Below, piece by piece: positions 1 to 7,188 of a stretch of 10,137 nucleotides of DNA. Position 1 is the first letter of the stretch. Each line of letters begins with the position of its first letter. The notes beneath the pieces were generated by a model. That model worked only from the letters and a program-made list of their open reading frames with translations, ran no database searches and was not told the origin of the DNA. The position numbers were made by a program, and so were the translations under genes. Source of the DNA: Candidatus Rokuibacteriota bacterium (lineage in GTDB: Bacteria > Methylomirabilota > Methylomirabilia > Rokubacteriales > CSP1-6); contig JACORX010000167.1 of NCBI GenBank assembly GCA_016179165.1, positions 1-10,137 on the forward strand. The letters are read 5' to 3'.

Positions 1-582
1 CCCGTAGAGCCCTTCCTCCTTGCCGAAGAAGCTCTCCACCATGGTCCACCACGGCGTGGGCGGACCGTAGAGGATCCAGAAGAACTTGTCGGCCTGCCAG
101 GTCTGGAGGAGGAAAAAGACCCCGGTGAGCGTGAGCCCCCAGCCGACCGTGCGCCGCGTGGCCTCCAGCACGGCGAGGATCAGGAGCGTGCCCAGCACGA
201 CGTCGGCCGTCGTCGCCGCGTAGCCAGGGTCGACGAGCCGGTGGAGGTGCGCGAGGGTGTAGACCTGGGCGCCGAGCACCACGGTCATCGCGCCGAGGTC
301 CACCGCGACGTGCCAGGTGAGCGGCGCGCTGAAGCCCCTCCGCCCAAGGGGGAAGAGCAAGAAGGCGAGGAGGAGCATCAGCGCCAGATGCGTGGAGCGG
401 TGCGCGTGCGCCTCGGATTGGCCGAAGTAGGTGCTGTAGAACTGGAAGAGGCCGAGCGCGAGGGAGAGCACGACGATCCCGACGGCCAGCGGGGTCTGGG
501 GTCCGCGGCGTCGTTTGAGGAGCCAGTTGACGCCCGTCGCCTCGGGGGCGGGCGGAAGCTCGGCCGCCGGGACCGTGCTCAC
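1..582 (-). CDS. TRAP transporter fused permease (TAXI type), N-terminal part
   Basis: This is the membrane subunit of a tripartite ATP-independent periplasmic (TRAP) transporter of the 4TM/12TM fused type, which uses an ion gradient to import an organic acid delivered by the TAXI receptor encoded just upstream. Only the first 194 codons are inside the window and the frame runs off the left edge. The translation has a hydrophilic N-terminus, then hydrophobic segments at about residues 32-53, 66-82, 90-110 and 125-155. The family-like stretch LEATRRTVGWGL leads into the fourth/fifth segment. The GTG at 580-582 is the first usable start, six bases after the receptor stop codon, which implies co-transcription. 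A strong AAGGAGGT lies inside the end of the receptor gene, about 22 bases upstream, which is too far for a normal Shine-Dalgarno, so initiation may be by coupling. The substrate cannot be told from the sequence. Confidence 0.88.
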   Translation of the reverse strand, partial: MSTVPAAELPPAPEATGVNWLLKRRRGPQTPLAVGIVVLSLALGLFQFYSTYFGQSEAHAHRSTHLALMLLLAFLLFPLGRRGFSAPLTWHVAVDLGAMTVVLGAQVYTLAHLHRLVDPGYAATTADVVLGTLLILAVLEATRRTVGWGLTLTGVFFLLQTWQADKFFWILYGPPTPWWTMVESFFGKEEGLYG

Positions 583-588
583 GCGGGC

Positions 589-1563
589 CTACCGCGCGAT
601 CCCGACCTCCTTGTAGTAGCGGAACGCTCCGGGGTGGAACGGGATCGTGGCCCCCTCCATGGCGACCTTGATGTCCGCCTGGTCGATGGACGGCGAGATC
701 TCCCGCAGCTCCTTGATGCGCTCCCACCAGAGCTTCGTCAGCCGGTAGGCCAGCTCATCGCTCAGGCCGGCGTCGATGATGAGCTGCTGGTAGTACCCGG
801 GCGACGGCAGGTCCCCGTCCACGGCGCCGTAGAGCCCCTTCGCGACCTTGGCCTTGATGGCGCCCGGGACGATCGCGATTGCGCGGTCCACCACGTCGGC
901 CGGGAACGGAATCGCCCGGAGCCCGACCGCCTGCTGGACCACCATGAGGTCCGGGTAGGGCACCTGGGCGGGGATGAAGATGGCATCGACGTTCCGGTCC
1001 TGGAGCGCCTTCGAGCGATCGGTGATGGAGGTGTAGCTGATGGTGCCGCCCTCCGCCTTGAACTTCTCGGGCGCCATGCCGGCGGCCGTCATGACGGCTT
1101 CGGCGAGCACGGTGGTGCCCCAGCCGCGGTCACCGGCGACGATCCGCTTGCCCTTGATGTCGTGGAAGGTCTTGATCGGGCTGTCCTTGAGCACGAAGAG
1201 GGCGACGACCGTGATCCGGCCGAGGTGGCTCGCCACCAGGCGCATGTTCTTGTACGCCTCTTTGTAGGTGCCCCGGCCGTGGTACGCCTCCTCGGGGTAC
1301 GGAGCAAACGTGAAGCCGAGCTGGACCTCGCCCTTTCCCAGGCGGCTCACGTTGACCACGGCGCCGCCGATCAGCGTCGTGGCCGCCACCTCGGGCAAGG
1401 CCTCGGGGATCAACGTGGAGAACTTGGCGCCGGCGCGGACCCAGTCCCCGCCGGCGCTCGACACGCCGATTTTGATGAACTTGACCTCCGGTTTCCACTG
1501 GGCTGCGGCAACGGGGACGAGCGCGAGCGAGAGAACCAACGCGAGCGCGAGCCATCGTCTCAT
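589..1563 (-). CDS. TAXI family TRAP transporter solute-binding receptor
   Basis: This is the periplasmic substrate receptor of the TRAP-TAXI transporter, which binds its ligand after export and hands it to the fused permease encoded next. The 324-residue product is a normal length for the family. It begins with a Sec signal peptide: MRRW, a hydrophobic core of Ala/Leu/Val to about residue 20, and a likely cleavage after VAAA before QWKP. The mature part opens with FIKIGVSSAGGDW and has the GGAVVNVSRLGKGEVQLGF region typical of TAXI receptors. A central HDIKGKRIVAGDRGWGT segment and a C-terminal IPFHPGAFRYYKE segment follow. The start at 1563 is chosen because AAGGAGGA sits seven bases upstream and the signal peptide begins there; the frame stays open further upstream without family-like sequence. 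Homologues bind glutamate-like or other organic acids, but the ligand here is unknown. Confidence 0.92.
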   Translation of the reverse strand: MRRWLALALVLSLALVPVAAAQWKPEVKFIKIGVSSAGGDWVRAGAKFSTLIPEALPEVAATTLIGGAVVNVSRLGKGEVQLGFTFAPYPEEAYHGRGTYKEAYKNMRLVASHLGRITVVALFVLKDSPIKTFHDIKGKRIVAGDRGWGTTVLAEAVMTAAGMAPEKFKAEGGTISYTSITDRSKALQDRNVDAIFIPAQVPYPDLMVVQQAVGLRAIPFPADVVDRAIAIVPGAIKAKVAKGLYGAVDGDLPSPGYYQQLIIDAGLSDELAYRLTKLWWERIKELREISPSIDQADIKVAMEGATIPFHPGAFRYYKEVGIAR

Positions 1564-1652
1564 GGTCGTCTCCTCCTTCGTTTCCTCCCGGCCGGGCCTT
1601 TCACCGTCCCGGGGACCTCCCACGGGGTGGACAAAGCCCACCGATGGGCGCG

Positions 1653-1682
1653 ATACTGCGCCGGTGATCGCGGGGCTGTCAA
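1653..1682 (-). promoter_or_regulatory. Candidate promoter of the TRAP-TAXI operon
   Basis: Reading leftwards, a perfect TTGACA (1682-1677) is followed after 18 bases by CAGTAT (1658-1653), a weak -10 match with three of six bases. This would give a leader of about 80 bases before the receptor start at 1563. A GCGAT...ATCGC inverted repeat overlaps the -10 area and could be an operator. The assignment rests on the -35 alone. Confidence 0.4.
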
Positions 1683-1901
1683 GGATCACGTTGTTGGCCC
1701 TCGCAGGCGCTGACCCACGCCCGAACCGAGTCGGGTTCACCCACCGTGGCACCATGGATGATGTCATGATGCGGCTCTGCGACGTCTAGCTCGCCCTCCG
1801 GTTCATCCCGATCGCCGGCGTGCTCGGGTCCAGTCCGCGTCATCCTCATCCTGGCAGTAGGCGGCTGGGTGGTCGGCGCGCGGCTCACGCGGGGACAAGT
1901 G

Positions 1902-1944
1902 GATTCGCCTGGCAGGCGAATCGCCCGTCCTCGCGGGAACGGGC
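1902..1944. repeat. Two tandem hairpins upstream of the acyl-CoA dehydrogenase gene
   Basis: The first is a perfect inverted repeat, GATTCGCCT (1902-1910), a three-base loop, and AGGCGAATC (1914-1922). It is followed immediately by a second: GCCCGT (1923-1928) pairs with ACGGGC (1939-1944), with two further C-G pairs inside across a one-base bulge. There is no T-run after either, so they do not look like intrinsic terminators in this orientation. They lie 80-120 bases upstream of the dehydrogenase start and could be a leader structure, an operator or a remnant repeat. Confidence 0.55.
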
Positions 1945-2024
1945 CTCGGTGCAACGCCTGAGAGCGGAGTGATGGGCTGGGGCGGCATGTTGAACGACGG
2001 CCGCGCCTATGTCACGATCACCTG

Positions 2025-3185
2025 GTGGCTCATGACATTATGCCGTACAAGACCTTCGGCTTCACGAGCGAGCAGGTGATGATCCGCGACAGCGTGCTCG
2101 CGCTGATGCAGCGCGTCTTGCCGATCGAGAAGATCCGGGAACTCGAAGCGCGCGACGAATATCCCGCCGAGGCCTTCCAGGCGTTGGCCCGCGACGGCTG
2201 GCTCAGCCTGCCGTTCCAGGAAGTGTATGGCGGCGGCGGCGCGAGCTACAAGGACATGGCCGTCTTCATCGAGGCGCTCGGCTACCACCACGCGGGCATC
2301 ACCTCGGCGTACATGACCACGGTCGTCTACGGCGGCATGCAGGTGCAGTCCCATGCGGACGAGGAGCTGAAGCGGCAGATGCTGCCGCGCATCATGAAGG
2401 GCGAGCTCCGGATGGCGATCTCCTACACGGAGCCGAGCAGCGGCTCCGACGCGGCGGCCATCCGCACCCGCGCCGTGCGCCAGGGTGACGACTACGTCAT
2501 CACCGGCCAGAAGGTCTTCACGACAAACGGGCACGTGGCGGATTTCCTGATCGTGTCCACCAAGACCAGGCCGGACGCAGGCCACCGCGGCATCAGCCTC
2601 TTCGTCGTCGACACCAGGAGCCCCGGCGTCACCATCCGCCCCCTGGACTCGATCGGGCGGCGCACCAGCCTGCCGAACGAGGTGTTCCTCGACGACGTGC
2701 GGGTGCCGGCCCGCAACCTTCTCGGGAAGGAGAACGAGGGCTGGCACAAGCTCATGCGTGGCCTCAACCTGGAGCGCCTTTTGCTGGCCGCCGCCGGCGC
2801 CGGCCAGTGCATGAAGATCATCGAGATGGCCAGGGAGTGGGCGCGCACCCGCGTGACCTTCGGCCGCACCATCACTGAGTACCAGGCGATCTCGCACAAG
2901 TTTGCCGAGATGGCGATGCTGACCGAGAGCGTCCGGCTACACGCCTTCAACACCGCCGAGATGCTCGATGCGGGCGAGGACCCGATCCTCGAGACTGCGA
3001 TGGCGAAGACCATCGCGACCGAGCACAACATCCGGGTGGCCGACCTGGGCGTTCAGATCATGGGCGGGATGGGCTACATGCGCGGCGACATGTCGCGCAT
3101 GTGGCTGGATGCGCGGCAGGGGACCATCGGTGGCGGCTCGAGCGAAATCATGCGGAACGTCATCTCCCGCCTCGTGCTGGCCTGA
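2025..3185 (+). CDS. Acyl-CoA dehydrogenase (isovaleryl/long-chain catalytic type)
   Basis: This is a cytoplasmic FAD enzyme that forms the alpha-beta double bond of an acyl-CoA thioester and passes electrons to ETF. The 386-residue length is normal. The N-terminal helical domain holds YGGGGASYKDMAVFIEALGY. The middle domain has the FAD/substrate signature MAISYTEPSSGSDAAAI followed by QKVFTTNGHVADF. The C-terminal domain has RVTFGRTITEYQAISHKFAEM (R-x-x-F-G) and QIMGGMGYM. The position of the medium-chain catalytic Glu (IYEGT-type motif) is IGGGSSEI, so the Glu is replaced by Gly (about residue 370). A Glu at about residue 250 in LNLERLLLA lies where isovaleryl- and long-chain enzymes keep their base. 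The GTG at 2025 has no clear ribosome site. An ATG at 2040 (GGTGG 11 bases upstream) is an equally likely start giving 381 residues. It stands alone and divergent from the TRAP operon; the acyl substrate is unknown. Confidence 0.93.
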   Translation: MAHDIMPYKTFGFTSEQVMIRDSVLALMQRVLPIEKIRELEARDEYPAEAFQALARDGWLSLPFQEVYGGGGASYKDMAVFIEALGYHHAGITSAYMTTVVYGGMQVQSHADEELKRQMLPRIMKGELRMAISYTEPSSGSDAAAIRTRAVRQGDDYVITGQKVFTTNGHVADFLIVSTKTRPDAGHRGISLFVVDTRSPGVTIRPLDSIGRRTSLPNEVFLDDVRVPARNLLGKENEGWHKLMRGLNLERLLLAAAGAGQCMKIIEMAREWARTRVTFGRTITEYQAISHKFAEMAMLTESVRLHAFNTAEMLDAGEDPILETAMAKTIATEHNIRVADLGVQIMGGMGYMRGDMSRMWLDARQGTIGGGSSEIMRNVISRLVLA

Positions 3186-3192
3186 GCCCGCG

Positions 3193-3486
3193 TCAGGTCG
3201 TCCCTCCCGCGAGCTCCGCCATGAGCTCCATCGTCTCGGCCCGGTGCGTGACGATCGTCAGACCGGTGCGGCCGCTCTCGGCCCACGCGCGGTAGGGCTC
3301 GCGGATGCGCGCGGGAGGCCCCACGAGCGACATCTCGTCGCAGAGATCGTCGGGGACGGCGGCAGCCGTCTCGTCCTTCCGCTTGGCGAGGAAGAGATCC
3401 TGGATGTGCTGCGCGACGTGCACGCCCATGAGGGCCATCGCCGCCTCCTTTTCGCCGACCACTACGATACACTTCTGCCGGCCCAT
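3193..3486 (-). pseudogene. C-terminal remnant of an LLM-class flavin-dependent oxidoreductase
   Basis: The minus-strand reading contains VAQHIQDLFLAKRKDE, then AAAVPDDLCDEMSLVGPPARI and EPYRAWAESGRTGLTIV. This is how the last 70-80 residues of luciferase-like (LLM class, F420/FMN) oxidoreductases of about 340 residues read. The whole TIM barrel is absent: upstream of about 3440 the homology fades, and beyond 3486 the frame enters the control region of the next plus-strand gene. An AAGGAGG (3444-3450) lies five bases before an ATG at 3438, so an 81-residue stub could still be translated. This may be chance, since the bases encode Lys-Glu-Ala. It ends only a few bases from the convergent dehydrogenase stop. 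It is most simply a truncated gene left by a rearrangement. Family recognition is from memory of the sequence pattern. Confidence 0.65.
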
Positions 3487-3585
3487 TTCGCCTGAGCTGC
3501 TGGCGTTGATGTTTCCTATGGGCGACAATGCGCGCGGCTCTGGCTCCTCACCGCACGAGGGCATGCATGCCTCCGGAGGTTCCCA

Positions 3586-3790
3586 ATGCTCGACCGTCGA
3601 AGCCTTCTCAAGCTGGGTGCCGCAGGCGCAGCCGCTCTGGGTACCGGCATCCACCTCGCCCACGCCCAGGAGAAGCCCAAGCGCGGCGGCACGCTCACGA
3701 TCGGTCGCAATCACGACGCCGACACGCTGTACCCGGGGCCTCAAGTACCATCCGATTCACGGCATCTACAAGCTCATGGACGTGTGGGTC
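3586..3790 (+). pseudogene. Internally deleted, frameshifted family-5 ABC transporter binding protein
   Basis: An excellent GGAGGT lies five bases before the ATG at 3586. The first 47 codons encode a Tat signal (DRRSLLKLGAAGAAALG, cleavage near AHA|Q) and then KRGGTLTIG with DADTLYPG. That is the standard mature N-terminus of peptide/nickel-type (family 5) binding proteins, which normally reach about 500-540 residues. After about 3737 that frame turns to nonsense. The frame one base over reads GLKYHPIHGIYKLMDVWV (3737-3790), which resembles the extreme C-terminus of the same family. The gene thus appears to have lost several hundred internal codons and joined its two ends out of frame. The surviving original frame stops at TGA 3811-3813, overlapping the amidohydrolase ATG at 3810. 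The N-terminal call is firm; the C-terminal call is inference. Confidence 0.65.
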
Positions 3791-3809
3791 GTGTGCGGAG
3801 ATGCCCTCC

Positions 3810-5252
3810 ATGACGGCGGCAAAACGCATTGCGATCCGGGCGGGATATGTCATCGCGTTCGACGGGCGGGGCCATCGCCTCCTGCGAGACGGCGTGGTTG
3901 TCATCGAGGGCGACAGCATCGTCCACGTCGGGCCGCGCTTCGATGGGCGCGTGGACGAGACGCTCGACGCGTCCGACCGCGTTCTCACGCCCGGCCTCAT
4001 CTCGACCCACGCGCATATCGGCGGTTCGCCGCTCGACCGCTCCTTCCTCGAGGACCGCGGCAACCCGCAGTTCTGGTACTCCGGGCTCTTCGAGATGCTG
4101 CCCGTGCGAAGCGAGGCGCAGGACGAGGAGGCCGGCCGCGCCTGCGTGGATTTCTCGATGGCCGAGCTGCTGCGCGGCGGCGTGACGACGGTGATGGAGA
4201 TCGGGACGCTCGGCGAGTACGTGGTCGAGCGCGCGCCGCACTACGGCCTCCGCGTCTATATGGGGCAGGCCTTCCGCTCCGGGAAGTGGCTCACGAAGGA
4301 CGGCACGCGCGTCGAGTGGGAGTGGAACGAGGAGCAGGGACGGCAGGGGCTCGAGCGGGCGATCGATTTCCACACGCGCTGGGATGGCGCGCACGGAGAC
4401 CTCGTGCGCTGCTTCGTCTCGCCGTCGCAGATCGACACCTGCACGCCCGACCTGCTCAAGGACGCCAAGCGCTTCGCCGACGAGGTCAGGCGGCCCTATC
4501 AGGTGCACACCTCGCAGTCGGTGGTCGAGTTCAACGAGATGGTGGCGCGTCATGGGAAGACACCGATCGCCTGGATGAAGGACTTGGGCGTTCTCGGCCG
4601 GAACACCGTCCTCGGCCACGCCATCATCATCGGCGGCTCTTCGTGGACGAATTATCCGGACGGCGATATCCGGCTCATGGCCGAGGCCGGCTGCTCGGTG
4701 GCCCACGCGGTGTGGGTGTTCGCGCGGCGCGGCGTGGCCATGGAGTCCTTCAGGCGCTACCGCGAGGCCGGCGTCAACATGTCGCTGGGCACCGACACGA
4801 ATCCCCAGAGCGTGATCGAGGCCATGCGCTGGGCGGCCGTGGTCTCGAAGATGATGGAGCGGAACACGGAGGCGACCACCGCCGCGCACGCCTTCGACGC
4901 GGCGACGCTCGGCGGGGCGCGGGCGCTCCTGCGCGACGACCTCGGCCGGATCGCGCCGGGCGCCAAGGCCGACCTCGTGCTCTGGAAGGCCTCGTCGTGG
5001 CGGATGACGCCGATCCGCGATCCCGTCAAGAACATCGTCTACAACGCGAGCGACGAGGACGTGGATCGCGTGTACGTCAACGGCCGTCTCGTCGTGGACG
5101 GCGGGCGCGTGCAGGGCGCCGACGAAGGCGCCATCCTAGGCGCCCTCCAGGCCGGCGGCGAGCGCATGTGGCCGCGCATGACCAAGTCCGACTGGGCGGG
5201 ACGGGGCGCCGACCAGCTCTCGCCCCAGACGTACCGCGAGTGGGGCGACTAG
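3810..5252 (+). CDS. Metal-dependent amidohydrolase (ATZ/TRZ, cytosine deaminase-like)
   Basis: This is a cytoplasmic hydrolase of the amidohydrolase superfamily, of the group that removes amino, chloro or amide groups from heterocycles and guanidine-type compounds. Numbering from 3810 (480 residues), metal and catalytic positions are visible in order: H67-A-H69 in STHAHIGG, H233 in QVHTSQS, H270 in VLGHAI, and D329 in LGTDTNP. The N-terminal beta strands (IAIRAGYVIAFDGRGH) and the C-terminal APGAKADLVLWK and VYVNGRLVVDGGRV segments form the usual beta-sandwich. ATG 3801 and 3810 are both possible. GGAG at 3797-3800 is spaced nine bases from 3810, and the broken binding-protein frame ends there as ATGA, so 3810 is preferred. 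The substrate is unknown. The gene is followed by an exporter on the same strand, 111 bases downstream. Confidence 0.9.
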   Translation: MTAAKRIAIRAGYVIAFDGRGHRLLRDGVVVIEGDSIVHVGPRFDGRVDETLDASDRVLTPGLISTHAHIGGSPLDRSFLEDRGNPQFWYSGLFEMLPVRSEAQDEEAGRACVDFSMAELLRGGVTTVMEIGTLGEYVVERAPHYGLRVYMGQAFRSGKWLTKDGTRVEWEWNEEQGRQGLERAIDFHTRWDGAHGDLVRCFVSPSQIDTCTPDLLKDAKRFADEVRRPYQVHTSQSVVEFNEMVARHGKTPIAWMKDLGVLGRNTVLGHAIIIGGSSWTNYPDGDIRLMAEAGCSVAHAVWVFARRGVAMESFRRYREAGVNMSLGTDTNPQSVIEAMRWAAVVSKMMERNTEATTAAHAFDAATLGGARALLRDDLGRIAPGAKADLVLWKASSWRMTPIRDPVKNIVYNASDEDVDRVYVNGRLVVDGGRVQGADEGAILGALQAGGERMWPRMTKSDWAGRGADQLSPQTYREWGD

Positions 5253-5363
5253 CCGGCGCTCTTCGGCCACATCTCTCGGCCTGGGTGTCCAGCCGCCGAC
5301 GCTCGAGTGAGGCGCAGGAAGGAGACCGCCCCCCGGCCGCCGCCGTCTGGCATTGTAGCGGTC

Positions 5364-6581
5364 ATGCAGCGACTCCCACCCAACCGCATCCTCGCCTGGA
5401 TCTGCGTCCTCATCGCGGTCAATCAGCTCGGATTCGGGGGCATCGTGGCGGTCGTGGCGCTGTATGCCCGGTCCTTCGGCGTGTCACAGTCGGCCATCGG
5501 CGTGACCATCGCGATCTACGGGCTGGCGCGCTTTCTCGTCGCCATGCCCGCCGGCCGGCTCGCGGACGGCCTCGGTCGCCGGCCGGCGCTCGCAATCGGA
5601 GGCCTCGTCACGGCTGCCGGCAATCTCCTCTGCGCGTATGCGCCGAGCTTCGCGGTGCTCGTGGGCGCTCGCTTCGTGGCCGGCGCGGGAGCCGCGCTCG
5701 TCCTGATATCCGGCCAGATCATCCTGGCCGACATCACCACGCCCGAGCGACGCGGGCGCACCATGGCCATCTACCAGGGGGTATTCCTGTTCGCGGTGGG
5801 CATCGGACCCTTGCCCGGCGGGCTCCTGGCCGAGCACTACGGGCTTCGAGCGCCATTCCTGGCCTATGCGGTAGCCGGCGTCCTGGCCGCGGCGCTCGCC
5901 TGGGCGCTCATCCCGGAGACGAAGTCCGCCCGAGGCCCGGGAAGCTCGGAAGCCGCGCTCGCGCTCCCGCCGTTCGGCTCGCAGGTCCTCCTTCTCACGG
6001 GCCACACGGGCTTCATGCTCGTGAGCCTGGTCAGCTTCATGAGCGCCGTGGCCCGCACGGGCGCGCTGTTCAACGTCATCCCGGTCCTGGCTCAGGACAG
6101 GCTCTCTCTCAGCACGGACCGTATCGGCCTGGGTTTGGCGCTGGCGAGCCTGGTCGGCCTGGCCGTGGTCTATCCCTCCGGCGTGCTCGTGGACCGCTAC
6201 GGCCGCAAGCTCGTGATCGTGCCCGCGACGCTCGTGGCCGGCGTCTCACTCCTGCTCTTCCTCCTGGCGCCTTCGTATGCCTGGTTCCTGGCCGGCTGCG
6301 TCGCCTGGAGCCTGGCCGTCGGCGTGAGCGGCGCGGCGCCGGCGGCCTACGCGGCCGACGTCGCGCCGCCCGGTATGAACGCGGCCGCGATGAGCGCCTT
6401 CCGGATGCTGGCCGATCTCGGCTATGTCGTGGGACCAATCGCGCTGGGCCTGGCCACCGACCTCGTCGGCGCCGACGCAGCGCTCGGCACCACAGCCCTG
6501 CTGCTGGCCGCCACCGCGCTGCTCTTCGGTCGCTACGCCCCCGAATCGCACCGGGGGGCGGGCCGCCACGGGGGCGCATAA
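5364..6581 (+). CDS. MFS transporter (drug/metabolite exporter type)
   Basis: This is a 405-residue inner-membrane secondary transporter of the major facilitator superfamily, probably a proton-coupled exporter. The translation shows about twelve hydrophobic segments in two halves. MFS motif A, GRLADGLGRR, lies between the second and third segments, and its weaker repeat SGVLVDRYGRK lies in the second half. An antiporter-like motif C, VGIGPLPGGLLAEHYG, lies in the fifth segment. The ATG at 5364 is chosen because MQRLPPNRILAW leads straight into the first membrane segment. No good ribosome site precedes it. A GTG at 5307 in the same frame would add 19 hydrophilic residues and is less likely. 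It follows the amidohydrolase by 111 bases and could be read from the same transcript. The substrate cannot be deduced. Confidence 0.9.
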   Translation: MQRLPPNRILAWICVLIAVNQLGFGGIVAVVALYARSFGVSQSAIGVTIAIYGLARFLVAMPAGRLADGLGRRPALAIGGLVTAAGNLLCAYAPSFAVLVGARFVAGAGAALVLISGQIILADITTPERRGRTMAIYQGVFLFAVGIGPLPGGLLAEHYGLRAPFLAYAVAGVLAAALAWALIPETKSARGPGSSEAALALPPFGSQVLLLTGHTGFMLVSLVSFMSAVARTGALFNVIPVLAQDRLSLSTDRIGLGLALASLVGLAVVYPSGVLVDRYGRKLVIVPATLVAGVSLLLFLLAPSYAWFLAGCVAWSLAVGVSGAAPAAYAADVAPPGMNAAAMSAFRMLADLGYVVGPIALGLATDLVGADAALGTTALLLAATALLFGRYAPESHRGAGRHGGA

Positions 6582-6610
6582 GCCTGACAAACGCCCTTTC
6601 CTCGACCAGG

Positions 6611-7045
6611 TCAGTGGGTGGGCCGCATGAGCGTCGCGATGGCCCGTGACGCGTCGGCTGGTTGGAGCCCGCGGGCCGGATGCGTCAGAACGAGATGAGA
6701 GCGTAGCTCGCCCATGATGACGTGATCGTCGATGATCGCGTAGCCGACCACGGCATGCTCGGCCAGCCAGGACGCGATCTCCGCTCCCCGATCGGAGCCG
6801 GGCGCGCCGATCGGGGTCTTGTCGACAATGCTGCCGGTGAACCCCGCCCCTTCCAGGATCTCCTGCAGCGCGGCGATGGTCTTGCCGTACCGCCAGGTGG
6901 ACGAGACGACGACGTCGGCTCCGCCTCGCGTCACGATCTCGTTCAACACCTGGATGCACGCAGGGTCCAGGTCCCCGTACCGATCCCATCGGAGGATCGG
7001 TGCCAGCACGCCGTCGATGTCGAGAAAGATCACCCGTCGCGTCAT
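6611..7045 (-). CDS. Small HAD-superfamily protein (HAD domain of Swiss Army Knife RNA repair-like type)
   Basis: This is a 144-residue stand-alone HAD-fold protein. Motif I is FLDIDGV, with D9 and D11 as the nucleophile and acid/base pair. Motif II is VVVSSTWR, with S48/S49 and the W-R seen in this subgroup. RGAEIASWL at 86-94 and the motif IV acidic pair IIDDH (D106, D107) complete it. There is no cap domain, so a macromolecular or polynucleotide phosphate end is a plausible substrate. Members of this subgroup are annotated as HAD domains of RNA-repair proteins, but the activity here is unproven. The ATG at 7045 gives the expected start just before motif I. GGAGG is only two bases upstream of it, so an upstream in-frame GTG at 7060 remains possible. 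It converges on the MFS gene with a 29-base gap. Confidence 0.82.
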   Translation of the reverse strand: MTRRVIFLDIDGVLAPILRWDRYGDLDPACIQVLNEIVTRGGADVVVSSTWRYGKTIAALQEILEGAGFTGSIVDKTPIGAPGSDRGAEIASWLAEHAVVGYAIIDDHVIMGELRSHLVLTHPARGLQPADASRAIATLMRPTH

Positions 7046-7188
7046 GTCCTCCGAGTTCACGCTGGAAGCATACCCCGGCGCCTTGACTACAGGGAACGCC
7101 ACGGCTAGGTTTTCCGTGACAAGGCAGACCCCTGGCGGAGTGGCCCATGGAGATGGCTCGTCGGTGATTCCCGGCGGGCGCCGGCGCG

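Larger units (their letters stand above)
1564..2024. other. Divergent intergenic region between the TRAP operon and the acyl-CoA dehydrogenase gene
   Basis: About 460 bases separate the two divergent genes. Apart from the candidate leftward promoter and the tandem hairpins annotated separately, no convincing gene is seen. Short open frames on both strands lack a ribosome binding site and family-like sequence. A brief hydrophobic reading on the plus strand near 1830-1885 is interrupted and does not continue into anything recognisable. No clear promoter for the rightward gene was found. Confidence 0.6.

Noticed and set aside
241..1713. Long plus-strand open frame (490 codons) opposite the TRAP genes
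   Set aside because: It is antisense to the clear TAXI receptor and permease, is rich in Glu/Arg/Gly/Asp as expected for the complement of GC-rich codons, and shows no domain.
1820..1890. Hydrophobic plus-strand reading (VRVILILAVGGWVVGARL) that might be a membrane protein relic
   Set aside because: It is too short, its frame is interrupted on both sides, and there is no start or ribosome site.
3561..3570. Ten-base palindrome GCATGCATGC just upstream of the binding-protein remnant
   Set aside because: It is a simple alternating repeat without a partner element; no regulatory role can be supported.
3774..4889. Long minus-strand open frame (371 codons) opposite the amidohydrolase
   Set aside because: It is antisense to a gene with all catalytic motifs present; its composition is typical of a shadow frame.
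6584..6614. CTGAC...GTCAG repeat between the convergent MFS and HAD genes as a bidirectional terminator
   Set aside because: The stem is only five pairs with a loop of about 20 bases and no T-run, so it is too weak to call.
3305..6649. Very long plus-strand open frame (1114 codons) spanning the amidohydrolase and MFS genes
   Set aside because: It is an out-of-frame shadow made of Arg/Ala/Pro-rich sequence. Only the short GLKYHPIHGIYKLMDVWV part looks protein-like, and that is treated as a pseudogene piece.
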